Assembly (NCBI GenBank): GCA_965178655.1
Contig: OZ238266.1
Location: forward strand, 744,001 to 808,000
DNA length: 64,000 nt
Direction of reading: 5' to 3'
DNA from: GCA-2733415 sp965178655
GTDB taxonomy: Bacteria; Bacteroidota; Bacteroidia; Flavobacteriales; Flavobacteriaceae
In this document: positions 46,766 to 55,832 of the stretch, one piece after another
Layout: each line of letters opens with the position of its first letter
How positions within the stretch are numbered: position 1 is the first letter of the stretch
Position numbers and translations under genes: made by a program
Notes under the pieces: generated by a model
What the model saw: only the letters and a program-made list of their open reading frames with translations
Told to the model about the DNA's origin: nothing
Database searches by the model: none

Positions 46766-46796
46766 AAAAATGCCAACCGAAACGTTGGCATTTTTA
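46766..46796 (+). terminator. Terminator after secG
   Basis: AAAAATGCCAAC and GTTGGCATTTTT form a 12-bp stem with a 6-base loop and a T run. It separates secG from the groESL operon. Confidence 0.9.
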
Positions 46797-46821
46797 GTAT
46801 ACAGCTTTATAAAATGAAAAA

Positions 46822-46857
46822 ATGTCAGCCCAGTTACATTGGTACAGTTTCTGACAT
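46822..46857. promoter_or_regulatory. Inverted repeat upstream of groESL
   Basis: ATGTCAG (46822-46828) and CTGACAT (46851-46857) form a perfect 7-bp inverted repeat with a 22-base spacer, 42 bases before groES. It is not a CIRCE element (no TTAGCACTC). A role in heat-shock control is a guess. I see no clear TAnnTTTG box here. Confidence 0.4.
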
Positions 46858-46898
46858 ATACTTAACAATCAATTATAACTATTAAAAACAAACATACT

Positions 46899-47174
46899 AT
46901 GGCATTATCTATTACACCTTTAGCAGACAGAGTTCTTATTACTCCTGCGCCTGCTGAAACAACTACCGCTTCTGGAATTATCATTCCAGATACTGCAAAA
47001 GAAAAACCACAAAAAGGAACTGTTGTTGCCGTAGGTACTGGAAAAAAAGACGAGCCATTAACTGTAAAAGTTGGTGACACCGTTTTATATAGCAAATACG
47101 GTGGTACAGAATTAAACCTAGAAGGAAAAAATTATTTAATGATGCGTGAAAGCGACATCTTAGCAATTATATAA
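46899..47174 (+). CDS. groES: Co-chaperonin GroES
   Basis: The 91-aa Hsp10 caps the GroEL chamber. The features are PLADRVLITPAPAETTTASG at the start, the mobile-loop region with GIIIPDTAKEKP, the GTVVAVGTGK strand and the C-terminal NYLMMRESDILAII. Length is normal. It is followed by groEL after 41 bases, as one operon. Confidence 0.97.
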   Translation: MALSITPLADRVLITPAPAETTTASGIIIPDTAKEKPQKGTVVAVGTGKKDEPLTVKVGDTVLYSKYGGTELNLEGKNYLMMRESDILAII

Positions 47175-47215
47175 CAATACTATAAGTACGCGCTTATAGA
47201 TAAAAACACAACAAG

Positions 47216-48850
47216 ATGGCAAAAGACATAAAATTTGATATTGAAGCACGTGACGGATTAAAACGTGGTGTTGATGCATTAGCAAATGCAGTTAAAGTAA
47301 CTTTAGGTCCAAAAGGACGAAATGTGATTATTTCTAAATCTTTTGGAGGACCAACAGTAACCAAAGATGGGGTATCTGTTGCCAAAGAAATTGAATTAGA
47401 AGACCCATTAGAAAACATGGGCGCACAAATGGTAAAAGAAGTCGCTTCTAAAACCAATGATCTTGCTGGTGACGGAACAACTACCGCTACCGTACTTGCG
47501 CAAGCAATTGTAAAAGAAGGATTAAAGAATGTTGCTGCAGGAGCAAACCCGATGGATTTAAAACGCGGCATAGACAAAGCAGTAAACACTATTGTTTCAG
47601 AATTAGAAAAACAAGCAAAAGAAGTTGGATCTGATTCTGAAAAAATAAAACAAGTAGCTTCTATTTCTGCTAATAACGATGACGTAATTGGTGATTTAAT
47701 TGCCACTGCCTTTGGAAAAGTTGGAAAAGAAGGTGTTATTACTGTTGAAGAAGCAAAAGGAACAGACACTTATGTAGATGTTGTTGAAGGCATGCAGTTT
47801 GACAGAGGATACCTATCGCCATACTTTGTTACTGATGCAGACAAAATGATTGCTGATTTAGAAAATCCGTATATTTTATTATTCGATAAAAAGATTTCTA
47901 ACTTACAAGAAATACTACCTATCTTAGAACCTGTTGCGCAATCTGGTCGTCCGCTATTAATTATTGCAGAAGATGTTGACGGACAAGCATTAGCAACCTT
48001 AGTTGTAAATAAATTACGTGGTGGATTAAAAATTGCTGCTGTTAAGGCTCCTGGATTTGGAGACCGTAGAAAAGCAATGCTAGAAGATATTGCTATCTTA
48101 ACTAATGGTACTGTAATTTCTGAAGAAAGAGGATTTTCTCTTGAAAGCGCTGATTTATCAATGCTAGGTTCTGCAGAAACTGTTACTATTGATAAAGACA
48201 ATACTACAATTGTAAATGGTGCTGGAGATGAAAGTAACATTAAAGTTCGTGTAAGTCAGATTAAAGCACAAATTGAATCTACAACATCAGATTACGACAG
48301 AGAAAAACTACAAGAACGTCTTGCTAAATTGGCTGGTGGTGTTGCTGTACTATATGTTGGTGCGGCTTCCGAAGTAGAAATGAAAGAGAAAAAAGACAGA
48401 GTAGATGATGCTTTAAATGCTACACGCGCTGCTGTTGAAGAAGGAATTATTGCTGGAGGTGGTGTTGCCTTAGTGCGTGCTAAAAAAGCCCTTACTACTA
48501 TTACAGCTAATAATGCCGATGAAGACACCGGAATAAGTATTATTGCTCGTGCTATTGAAGCGCCATTACGTACCATTGCCGAAAATGCCGGTAAAGAAGG
48601 GTCAGTTATTTGTGCTAAAGTTGTAGACGGAAAAAAAGATTTTGGTTACAATGCCAAAACTGATGAGTTTATTGATATGCTTAAAGCAGGTATTATTGAT
48701 CCTAAAAAAGTAACACGAGTTGCCTTAGAAAATGCAGCTTCTGTTTCTGGAATGATCTTAACTACAGAATGTGCTTTAATTGACATTAAAGAAGATTCAC
48801 CTGCTCCAGGAATGCCTCCTATGGGCGGCGGTATGCCAGGAATGATGTAA
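47216..48850 (+). CDS. groEL: Chaperonin GroEL
   Basis: The 544-aa Hsp60 folds proteins inside its ring in an ATP-dependent manner. The ATP site is clear: VTLGPKGRNV near residue 28 and AGDGTTTATVLA near 86. The GGGVAL motif is near 415, and the C-terminal Gly-Met tail (GMPPMGGGMPGMM) is complete. No odd residues were seen. It is co-transcribed with groES and ends in a strong terminator. Confidence 0.98.
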   Translation: MAKDIKFDIEARDGLKRGVDALANAVKVTLGPKGRNVIISKSFGGPTVTKDGVSVAKEIELEDPLENMGAQMVKEVASKTNDLAGDGTTTATVLAQAIVKEGLKNVAAGANPMDLKRGIDKAVNTIVSELEKQAKEVGSDSEKIKQVASISANNDDVIGDLIATAFGKVGKEGVITVEEAKGTDTYVDVVEGMQFDRGYLSPYFVTDADKMIADLENPYILLFDKKISNLQEILPILEPVAQSGRPLLIIAEDVDGQALATLVVNKLRGGLKIAAVKAPGFGDRRKAMLEDIAILTNGTVISEERGFSLESADLSMLGSAETVTIDKDNTTIVNGAGDESNIKVRVSQIKAQIESTTSDYDREKLQERLAKLAGGVAVLYVGAASEVEMKEKKDRVDDALNATRAAVEEGIIAGGGVALVRAKKALTTITANNADEDTGISIIARAIEAPLRTIAENAGKEGSVICAKVVDGKKDFGYNAKTDEFIDMLKAGIIDPKKVTRVALENAASVSGMILTTECALIDIKEDSPAPGMPPMGGGMPGMM

Positions 48851-48872
48851 ACAATGTTTTATATAATTCAAC

Positions 48873-48907
48873 AAAAAAATCCCTTTCAAATGAAAGGGAT
48901 TTTTTTG
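48873..48907 (+). terminator. Terminator after groEL
   Basis: AAAATCCCTTTCA and TGAAAGGGATTTT form a long perfect stem with a 2-base loop and T run, about 23 bases after the groEL stop. Confidence 0.92.
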
Positions 48908-49036
48908 TTACGCTATGTCTATATAATAGCTTTATACTTATCCGTAAACAGTACTAAAAATCAATATTGAAATACTGAAACTAGCTTAATATGACATCAA
49001 AGTAGTGATTATTACACTTTACAGATATACAAGTAA

Positions 49037-49432
49037 TTATTTATCTGTACTACAACTAGGTTTAACAAACGGTTTGTCAGAAGAGGTTTTAATGTTAAAT
49101 GTTCGTTCGTAATGACAACATCCGTGTAGGTTATTATAAACCTCATCTGTTGCTTGAATTGCGGCAGTATCATGACCTATAGCAGCAATGTTTTTCTGAA
49201 TAGTTAAGACTGTGGTTTTGTGCTCGTTAATTATTAAAGTTAAATCATGTGTCTCAATATTCCATTCTGCAGATTTTACACCCTTGGTTTTAAAGGCTGC
49301 TTTTTCGATACGTGATTTACACATTTCACAAATTCCGCTAACCTTAATTGTTACCAGCTTACTTTTTGATTTTTCTTGTGCGTTAATTGCTACAACCATA
49401 AATAGCATTACAAGTGTTATTACTTTTTTCAT
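49037..49432 (-). CDS. Periplasmic heavy-metal-associated (HMA) domain protein
   Basis: The 131-aa protein has a signal peptide ending NAQ, then one HMA fold (about 27-95) with the metal site CEMC at residues 35-38 in GICEMCKSR. A second cluster of possible ligands, HGCCHYE, follows at about 104-110, and another Cys lies near the end. The fold binds soft metals such as Cu(I). It lies 20 bases downstream of a TonB receptor gene on the same strand. With the HYC_CC_PP gene upstream this forms a metal-handling set, and the protein may pass metal on from the receptor in the periplasm. Confidence 0.85.
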   Translation of the reverse strand: MKKVITLVMLFMVVAINAQEKSKSKLVTIKVSGICEMCKSRIEKAAFKTKGVKSAEWNIETHDLTLIINEHKTTVLTIQKNIAAIGHDTAAIQATDEVYNNLHGCCHYERTFNIKTSSDKPFVKPSCSTDK

Positions 49433-49452
49433 CTTTTACGTTTTAATTATTT

Positions 49453-51693
49453 TTAATTTATTTTAAATCTTAATCCTGCATAAGTCCTAAAACCATCAAT
49501 AGAACCATATATTATGGTACTATCAAAATAAGCGCCAAAAGGATCGTCTGATGCTAATATTGGTTTTTCCTGCTTATTATTTAGTATGTTTTCTCCTCCA
49601 ATATACACTTCAAACTTCTTTGAGAATACTTTTGTTACTTGGGCATTTAATCTACTATATGCTGCGGCATAATCTTTTAATTGATAAGCTACGGGGTTTG
49701 TACTTGTATTTGGCAAACGTTGTTTTCCTATCCAGTTCCATGTGACATCAAACTTCCATCTTGCGCCTTTTTTATTTGAATAATGTGTTTGGTAAGACAT
49801 ATTTACCAAAGCCCTGTGCTTAGCTAACAATGATTTATCTAGACGTTGGTTTTTATAATCTACAACAACATCATAATATTTGTATGATAAGCGTAAATCT
49901 AAATGCTCTACAAGGTTATAATTAAAATCTGTTTGAATACTGTGTGCTATAGATTTTCCGTCTAAATTATAAAACGACACCTCATTAGGGTTACTATCGA
50001 CATCTACAACAACTTGGTTTGTAAAATTTGTAGCGTAGTAATCTATTGACCAATCTGCTTTTTTGTTAAAAAGGTTGAATTTTTGTAAAAAACTAGCACC
50101 ATAATTCCATGCTTCTTCAGGGTCAAGCCCATATGCACCATTTCCATTTGCCTCAACGTTAAACACTCTTGACGAAGCAAAATAATGTTGGTTTTCTGCA
50201 AAGACACTAGCACTACGAGTTCCCTTACCTACAGATGCTCTAAATACTGCTTTTTCCCAAGGATTATAACGTAAGTGTAGTCGCGGGGTTACAAAGGTCC
50301 CTATCACATTATGCATATCTGCTCTTAGCCCTGCAACAATACTTAGGTTATCACCGTTATCATAAGTGTATTCAAAAAAAGCACCCAATGAGTTTTCTTT
50401 TCTATCAATATCACTATCCAACACAAACTCCTTGTATTGGTCATAAGCAAAGCTTAATCCTGCTTTAAATTTATTCTGAGTATTTGATAAAATTGAATTG
50501 TATATAAAGTTTGAATACACACTTTGATGGTTAATGTTATACTGCCTTAACCCGAAGTATGCTTTCTGATCATGATTACTATACGATGTTTGCAGTCCGA
50601 AACTTTTATATTTCTGGTTTTTAAACACGTAACCTGTTTTATTACTAACATCTATACGTTTGGTGTTTATTTCACTTCCCCAAGCATTTGTAGTTAACTT
50701 ATCTGTTTTTGGGTTAAAAGTGCTTTCTCCTGCCTGCTTATCATCAGTCATATATCTGAAGTCAAAAAAGCTAATCCACCCTGTTTCTTGGTTTGCATAT
50801 TGCCACCTATTCATTACATTTAATTGCTTTGCGATAGGCGCGTCTATAAATCCGTCGTTATTTTTATCTTTTTTCCAACTGCGATTATTACCATGAATAT
50901 AAACACCGGTACTCCATTTGTTATTAATTTTTTGATTAAAATGGGTGTTTAGTTCTAATCTACCATCTAATGAAGTATATGCATTTAGAAAAAACTTATC
51001 ATCAGTTAGTGGTTTTTTAAGTTCGGTATTTATTTGTCCGGCAATACTTTCAAAACCATTAACTACTGCGCCAGCGCCTTTTGTAATTTGAATGCTTTCT
51101 AGCCAAGTTCCTGGTGTAAAGGTTAAACCATAAGCTTGAGAAGCCCCACGCACACTAGGTATGTTTTCTTGTGTTATTAAAATATACGGATTTGTTAAGC
51201 CCAGCATTTTAATTTGCTTAGTTCCTGTAACAGCATCAGAAAAATTTACATCAATAGCGGCATTTGTCTCAAAGCTTTCAGACAAGTTACAACAGGCGGC
51301 TTTTAGCAGCTCTTTTGAACTTAGTGTTACAACATTACGATGCTTTAAAAGCGAAACATGTGTTGCTTTTTTTTCTGTATTTACTACAACAGCATCTAAA
51401 TCGTTGCTTTGTAGTAGTGTTATTTCTATATATTTTTGAGAATTTATTGTTATATCTTGTTGTTGGTAACCAACATAACTAATTGTTAGTAGGCTACTTT
51501 TTTTAGAAAAAGGTATTGTAAATAACCCTTTCTCATTGGTAACAACGCCTATTTCTGTTCCAGACCAATATACATTGGCGCCTAAAACTGGTGTTGGTAT
51601 TCCGTGGACATCTTCTGTAACATATCCTGAGAGTTCACTTTGTGCAAAACTCAAAAACGGAAATATCGTTAATAGTATTATTAATTTTTTCAT
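49453..51693 (-). CDS. TonB-dependent receptor, probably metal-related
   Basis: The 746-aa outer-membrane receptor has a signal peptide, an N-terminal CarboxypepD_reg-like domain (about 20-105, with LLTISYVGYQQQDITI), a plug domain (about 120-230, IQITKGAGAVVNGFESIAGQ) and a beta-barrel ending FRTYAGLRFKIN. The plug contains AACCNLSESFETN (CysCys near 133), a pattern seen in receptors encoded with HMA proteins. The HMA gene is directly downstream and a HYC_CC_PP gene upstream, so copper or a metal complex is the likely cargo. This is inferred from context. Confidence 0.88.
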   Translation of the reverse strand: MKKLIILLTIFPFLSFAQSELSGYVTEDVHGIPTPVLGANVYWSGTEIGVVTNEKGLFTIPFSKKSSLLTISYVGYQQQDITINSQKYIEITLLQSNDLDAVVVNTEKKATHVSLLKHRNVVTLSSKELLKAACCNLSESFETNAAIDVNFSDAVTGTKQIKMLGLTNPYILITQENIPSVRGASQAYGLTFTPGTWLESIQITKGAGAVVNGFESIAGQINTELKKPLTDDKFFLNAYTSLDGRLELNTHFNQKINNKWSTGVYIHGNNRSWKKDKNNDGFIDAPIAKQLNVMNRWQYANQETGWISFFDFRYMTDDKQAGESTFNPKTDKLTTNAWGSEINTKRIDVSNKTGYVFKNQKYKSFGLQTSYSNHDQKAYFGLRQYNINHQSVYSNFIYNSILSNTQNKFKAGLSFAYDQYKEFVLDSDIDRKENSLGAFFEYTYDNGDNLSIVAGLRADMHNVIGTFVTPRLHLRYNPWEKAVFRASVGKGTRSASVFAENQHYFASSRVFNVEANGNGAYGLDPEEAWNYGASFLQKFNLFNKKADWSIDYYATNFTNQVVVDVDSNPNEVSFYNLDGKSIAHSIQTDFNYNLVEHLDLRLSYKYYDVVVDYKNQRLDKSLLAKHRALVNMSYQTHYSNKKGARWKFDVTWNWIGKQRLPNTSTNPVAYQLKDYAAAYSRLNAQVTKVFSKKFEVYIGGENILNNKQEKPILASDDPFGAYFDSTIIYGSIDGFRTYAGLRFKIN

Positions 51694-51826
51694 AGGTACA
51701 TACTTTACTCGATTATCGAGATTTAAATACGCTAAAAAAACACTCGGTGAGTAGTTGTTAATAGTGTATTGCTTAATTATTATTTATAGTCATTTGTACG
51801 TTTAAAAAACGCATGTCTATAAATTA

Positions 51827-52234
51827 TTAAGCATAGTATATGTATGTTCCGTAGAGTTTATAACGCGGCGGAGCGTTACTTTGGAAAGTGTAATTTGGTA
51901 AAGTTTTTTTTGTTTCTAACAATAGTTCTTGAAGACATATTGTTTGTATAACTGGTGGTGTTACTGCAAATGCTACTGAGAAATTAAATGTTTCTAATAC
52001 AGATTCTTCCTTAGCGTCATTAAAATCAATCACCTCATCATTGCAACATTCTTGCTCTGGTGCTTTTTTAGCACAGCAAGACTCTACAACTAATGGCTCA
52101 GCGTTTGTCTCTGATAAAAAAGGTGTTATTGAAGCCAAAGACCCTCCGCAAAAATGCAAGGTTATTGTTAAGCCTACACTTATCATTAAGTAATAAGATG
52201 CTAAAAATAGCGCTATGTTCTTTTTAAACTTCAT
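51827..52234 (-). CDS. HYC_CC_PP family protein
   Basis: The 135-aa protein has an N-terminal signal or anchor helix (about 7-26), and the family motifs in order: LHFCGG (His-x-Cys), ESCCAKK (CysCys), EQECC and a C-terminal NAPPRYKLYG (the PP motif). The Cys/His pattern suggests metal binding. The function is not established, but members are often encoded by TonB receptors and HMA proteins, as here. A full promoter lies immediately upstream and predicts a leaderless transcript. Confidence 0.88.
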   Translation of the reverse strand: MKFKKNIALFLASYYLMISVGLTITLHFCGGSLASITPFLSETNAEPLVVESCCAKKAPEQECCNDEVIDFNDAKEESVLETFNFSVAFAVTPPVIQTICLQELLLETKKTLPNYTFQSNAPPRYKLYGTYIYYA

Positions 52235-52239
52235 TACTA

Positions 52240-52268
52240 CAAAAGTAGTCTTTTATTTTTACATACAA
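52240..52268 (-). promoter_or_regulatory. HYC_CC_PP gene promoter, predicted leaderless
   Basis: On the minus strand TTG (52266-52268), 18 bases and TACTTTTG (52240-52247). The -7 box ends 5 bases before the ATG at 52232-52234, so transcription should start within a base of the start codon. Confidence 0.65.
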
Positions 52269-52299
52269 GACATTTAAGTAATTACACTCTTGTTATTAC

Positions 52300-52333
52300 A
52301 AAAAAAAAGGCCTTCCTAATGGAAAGCCTTTTA
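52300..52333 (-). terminator. Terminator near HYC_CC_PP/TonB receptor boundary
   Basis: On the minus strand AAAGGCTTTCC, ATTA and GGAAGGCCTTT form a hairpin followed by a long T run. It lies 24 bases downstream of the 897-aa receptor stop and ends that transcript. Confidence 0.85.
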
Positions 52334-52356
52334 ATATTATATAGGTTTTACAGTGT

Positions 52357-55050
52357 TTAGAAACTAAAGTTTAAACGTGTAAACACATATCTACCATCAG
52401 ATCCCATTTGTACAGAATCAGCAAAACCACCTTGGTCTGTCCATCCGTCATATTGTTCTGTTGGGTATTTATTTAATAGGTTGTTAGCACCTACAGTAAG
52501 ACTTAGTGTTTTAGATAATTTATATCCTAAACTTAGGTCAATTACCATTGTAGCATCATAAGTATCTGTTGCTACTGCGTATAACGCATCAGCATCAGCT
52601 TGTGATAATGCTGGAGAATCTACCCATTGAAAATCTTGTAATTGTACTTCACTAAAGCGTGTTATACCAAGTAATGCATTAAACTTCTTGTTTGTATATC
52701 CAAGGTTTAATCCTAATTTATAATCTGGCGCTGCAGCTTTTAAATATGCTTGAGAGAATGGCCCAAAGAATGTAAACTTGTTTAAGTCTCCATTATGGAT
52801 TTTATCAATTGATAATTTATTCATGTTACCAATAACTCCAATATTTAATTTTCCTTCACCAACTTTCATTTTGTAGTTTAATACTACATCTAAACCAGTT
52901 GTTTTTGTATCAACACCATTTGCAAAAAACTGTGCTGCATCAACTCCTAATGGTCCTAATATAGCTTGGTCAGTAAAGTTATCTGTTAAGATAACTCTAT
53001 CTTTAACACTAATAGAGTATGCATCAACTGTTGCAGAGAATCCTCCTTTTTTAAAGGTAAATCCAATACTTGTGTTCATTGCTTGCTCTTCTTTTAGTTG
53101 TCCAATCCCAAATGCTTTGGTTACAGTACTGTTATTTGCTGATAACAATGATGGTACTGACTCTCCTCCTACAATGTTGTTAAACTTTAAGTTATAATAT
53201 AACTGTGCTAATGATGGCGCTCTAAATCCTGTAGAAACTGATCCACGAACAGCAAATGCATCGCTAAACTTATATCTACTAGCTACTTTAAAGTTAACTG
53301 TGTTACCAAAGTCGCTATAGTTTTCAAAACGTAATGCTCCTGCAAGCATAAACTTTTCTGTTAGGTTTACTTCTGTATCAAAGTATATTCCTAAGTTAGA
53401 ACGTCCTCTGTTTACTTCGTTATCTGGGCTATACCCTGGGAATCCTTGTGCACCTCCTGGCAAATCCTCACCATTACTATCAAAAGCAGGTGTTTGGTTT
53501 GCTGGGTTTGTTAATGGAATTCCATTTACGTCATATAGTGCATAAGATGCTACTTCACCTGCAAATATTCCAAAGTTTTCTGTACGGTATTCCATACCAA
53601 ATGCTACGTTTATACCTGCCATAGCATCTTCAAAATATCTTGTAAAATCTAATCCTGTAGTATTTTGAGAAAGGTAGTGTCCACCTGCATCAAAATCTGT
53701 AGGAGAAGCATCTCCCATAGAAGCATTGTTACTATCTTTTACAAAGTAGTGAAAGTTGTTTCTACCATAAGTATTGTTAAAATCAACATCCCATCCGTTT
53801 TCCATTGAGTGTCTTACTCCTGCAGAGAAAGATACATCTGTAATATTAGATGTAATACGTGGTGTAAACCCGTCTGGGTATAAACTTGCCACTGCTCTGT
53901 TATCACCATCTGCAAAACTTCCTCTTGAGAATGCATATGCATTGGTATCTCTAAAGTTTCTACCTCCAAAGGCGTATATTTCTGTGTTGTCATTTACTGG
54001 CAAAGCTGCATTTATCATAACGTTAAATCCGTCAACTCCTGCAGAACCATATCCTTTTCTCCAAGAAAAACCTGGACGTAAAGTATTGTCTTTAGATAAA
54101 AACTCTGTTGTAAAGTTAACAAACCCTCCGTTTTCACCTAGCTTTACACCGTAATTTGCGTCAATTTTAATGGTTTGTCCGTCAAATTTTTTGTCTTCTC
54201 CGTCAAGTCGGTTTGTACCGTCTATATTAGAAAGCTCATCCCATCCACCTACTTCAGCGTCATAATCAGTTCCTACAGCTGTACTGTATGCACCATATGT
54301 TACACCTCCTGTAAATCCTTCAGAACCATCTTTAAGAACAATATTAATTACCCCTGCAATGGCATCAGATCCATATTGTGCAGATGCACCATCACGTAAT
54401 ACTTCAATACGTTTAATTGCAGATGCTGGAATAGCGTTTAAATCTGTTCCTGAGTTTCCACGACCTCTTGTACCAAAGATATTTACTAAAGATGACTGGT
54501 GTCTTCTTTTACCGTTGATTAATACTAATGTTTGGTCTGGTCCTAATCCTCTTAATGATGCTGGTACAACGTGGTCAGCACCATCAGAACCTGATTGTTT
54601 TGTTGCATTAAATGAAGGCGCAGCATACTGTAAAATATCATTTACTTCTGCTTTACCAGTTGAAGATGCTATTTCTGACACATCAATAACATCTACAGGA
54701 ACAGCCGTGTCTAACGCTGTTCTCTTAGGGCTTCTTGACCCTACTAACATTACTTCGTCAAGCTTAGCACCTGATTGTAATGTGACATCTACTTTTGATT
54801 GTCCTGCAACAGCAACTGATGCGTTTTCAAATCCTACATAGCTAAAAACTAACATTGCATTGGCACCTACAGACAAGCTATAGTTTCCATCAAAATCAGT
54901 TACAGTTCCATTAGTAGTATTTTTTTCGACAACATTTACGCCTAATAAAGGCATACCAGAATCATCTACAACAGTACCAGATACTGTTGATTGTGCAAAT
55001 AGGAAAGACCCCCATAAAAGCACAACTAAAAATGTTAATTGTTTTTTCAT
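52357..55050 (-). CDS. TonB-dependent receptor (SusC/CirA-like with CarboxypepD_reg domain)
   Basis: The 897-aa outer-membrane receptor has a signal peptide ending FAQ, a CarboxypepD_reg domain (about 21-95, GVNVVEKNTTNGTVTDFDGN and YSLSVGANAMLVFSYVGFE), a plug (about 100-235) with the typical LRGLGPDQTLVLINGKRRHQ and IEVLRDGASAQYGSDAIAGVI, then a large barrel ending RYVFTRLNFSF. The gene stands alone: no SusD-like gene is next to it, so polysaccharide utilisation is not implied. The plug resembles receptors annotated for siderophores or oligopeptides. The substrate is unknown. The upstream 200 bases are AT-rich and show no clear promoter. Confidence 0.9.
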   Translation of the reverse strand: MKKQLTFLVVLLWGSFLFAQSTVSGTVVDDSGMPLLGVNVVEKNTTNGTVTDFDGNYSLSVGANAMLVFSYVGFENASVAVAGQSKVDVTLQSGAKLDEVMLVGSRSPKRTALDTAVPVDVIDVSEIASSTGKAEVNDILQYAAPSFNATKQSGSDGADHVVPASLRGLGPDQTLVLINGKRRHQSSLVNIFGTRGRGNSGTDLNAIPASAIKRIEVLRDGASAQYGSDAIAGVINIVLKDGSEGFTGGVTYGAYSTAVGTDYDAEVGGWDELSNIDGTNRLDGEDKKFDGQTIKIDANYGVKLGENGGFVNFTTEFLSKDNTLRPGFSWRKGYGSAGVDGFNVMINAALPVNDNTEIYAFGGRNFRDTNAYAFSRGSFADGDNRAVASLYPDGFTPRITSNITDVSFSAGVRHSMENGWDVDFNNTYGRNNFHYFVKDSNNASMGDASPTDFDAGGHYLSQNTTGLDFTRYFEDAMAGINVAFGMEYRTENFGIFAGEVASYALYDVNGIPLTNPANQTPAFDSNGEDLPGGAQGFPGYSPDNEVNRGRSNLGIYFDTEVNLTEKFMLAGALRFENYSDFGNTVNFKVASRYKFSDAFAVRGSVSTGFRAPSLAQLYYNLKFNNIVGGESVPSLLSANNSTVTKAFGIGQLKEEQAMNTSIGFTFKKGGFSATVDAYSISVKDRVILTDNFTDQAILGPLGVDAAQFFANGVDTKTTGLDVVLNYKMKVGEGKLNIGVIGNMNKLSIDKIHNGDLNKFTFFGPFSQAYLKAAAPDYKLGLNLGYTNKKFNALLGITRFSEVQLQDFQWVDSPALSQADADALYAVATDTYDATMVIDLSLGYKLSKTLSLTVGANNLLNKYPTEQYDGWTDQGGFADSVQMGSDGRYVFTRLNFSF

Positions 55051-55253
55051 AATAAAATAAGTGTTGGTTATAATATAAATTCATCCTTAACTGATAAGAC
55101 ACTATATCCCGCATTTTTAAGAATAATTATGGCACAATAATATCATTATTATTCTTAATTAACAAAATATTAACGATATTCACATTTTATCGTGCAAATA
55201 AGTCATTTTATCGCATAAAAACACGTGGTGAAAAACACTTTTTGTTAACACAA

Positions 55254-55766
55254 TTACTTTTTAAACCAACTGGAGTATTCTACATAATTATCTGCTATAC
55301 GGTTAATCTCTCCTGATTTTAAATTCTCTGAAACGTTGTTTACTTTTTTTGCAGGAATCCCAGCATAGATACTTCCCGATTCTACAATAGTATTTTGAGT
55401 AACTACTGCTCCAGCAGCTATAATTGAATTAGAGTGCACTACACAGTTGTCCATAACTATACTCCCCATACCAATTAACACATTATCATGTATGGTACAA
55501 CCATGAACAATAGCATTATGCCCCACAGAAACATTATCTCCTATGATTGTTGGGTATTTTTTATAAGTACAATGTATTACAGCACCATCTTGAATGTTTA
55601 CTTTATTACCCAAGCGAATTTGATTTACATCACCTCTAAGCACGGCATTAAACCATATACTACATTTTTCTCCTAAATGCACATCGCCTACTATAGTTGC
55701 ATTTTCAGCCACAAAACAATCTTTAGGGATTTTAGGAGATTTTCCTCTTACTTCTTTTACTATCAT
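55254..55766 (-). CDS. Gamma-carbonic anhydrase family protein
   Basis: The 170-aa protein is a left-handed beta-helix of hexapeptide repeats (IVGDVH, SIWFNAVLRGDVNQI, VIIGDNVSVG and so on). The three zinc-ligand histidines are present: H65 in VIHCTY, H83 in VGHN and H88 in IVHGC. It may interconvert CO2 and bicarbonate as a trimer, although many YrdA-like members lack measured activity. I use the ATG at 55764-55766 (MIVKEVRGK), which gives the conserved N-terminus; the longer frame adds 14 hydrophobic residues. It is 64 bases upstream of the PorP/SprF stop region on the minus strand but faces no partner. Confidence 0.85.
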   Translation of the reverse strand: MIVKEVRGKSPKIPKDCFVAENATIVGDVHLGEKCSIWFNAVLRGDVNQIRLGNKVNIQDGAVIHCTYKKYPTIIGDNVSVGHNAIVHGCTIHDNVLIGMGSIVMDNCVVHSNSIIAAGAVVTQNTIVESGSIYAGIPAKKVNNVSENLKSGEINRIADNYVEYSSWFKK

Positions 55767-55832
55767 AATTACAGTTTTTAGCAAAAAAAATGCTCGAAAT
55801 ACGAGCATTTTTAAATTTCTTTATCAGTTTTA

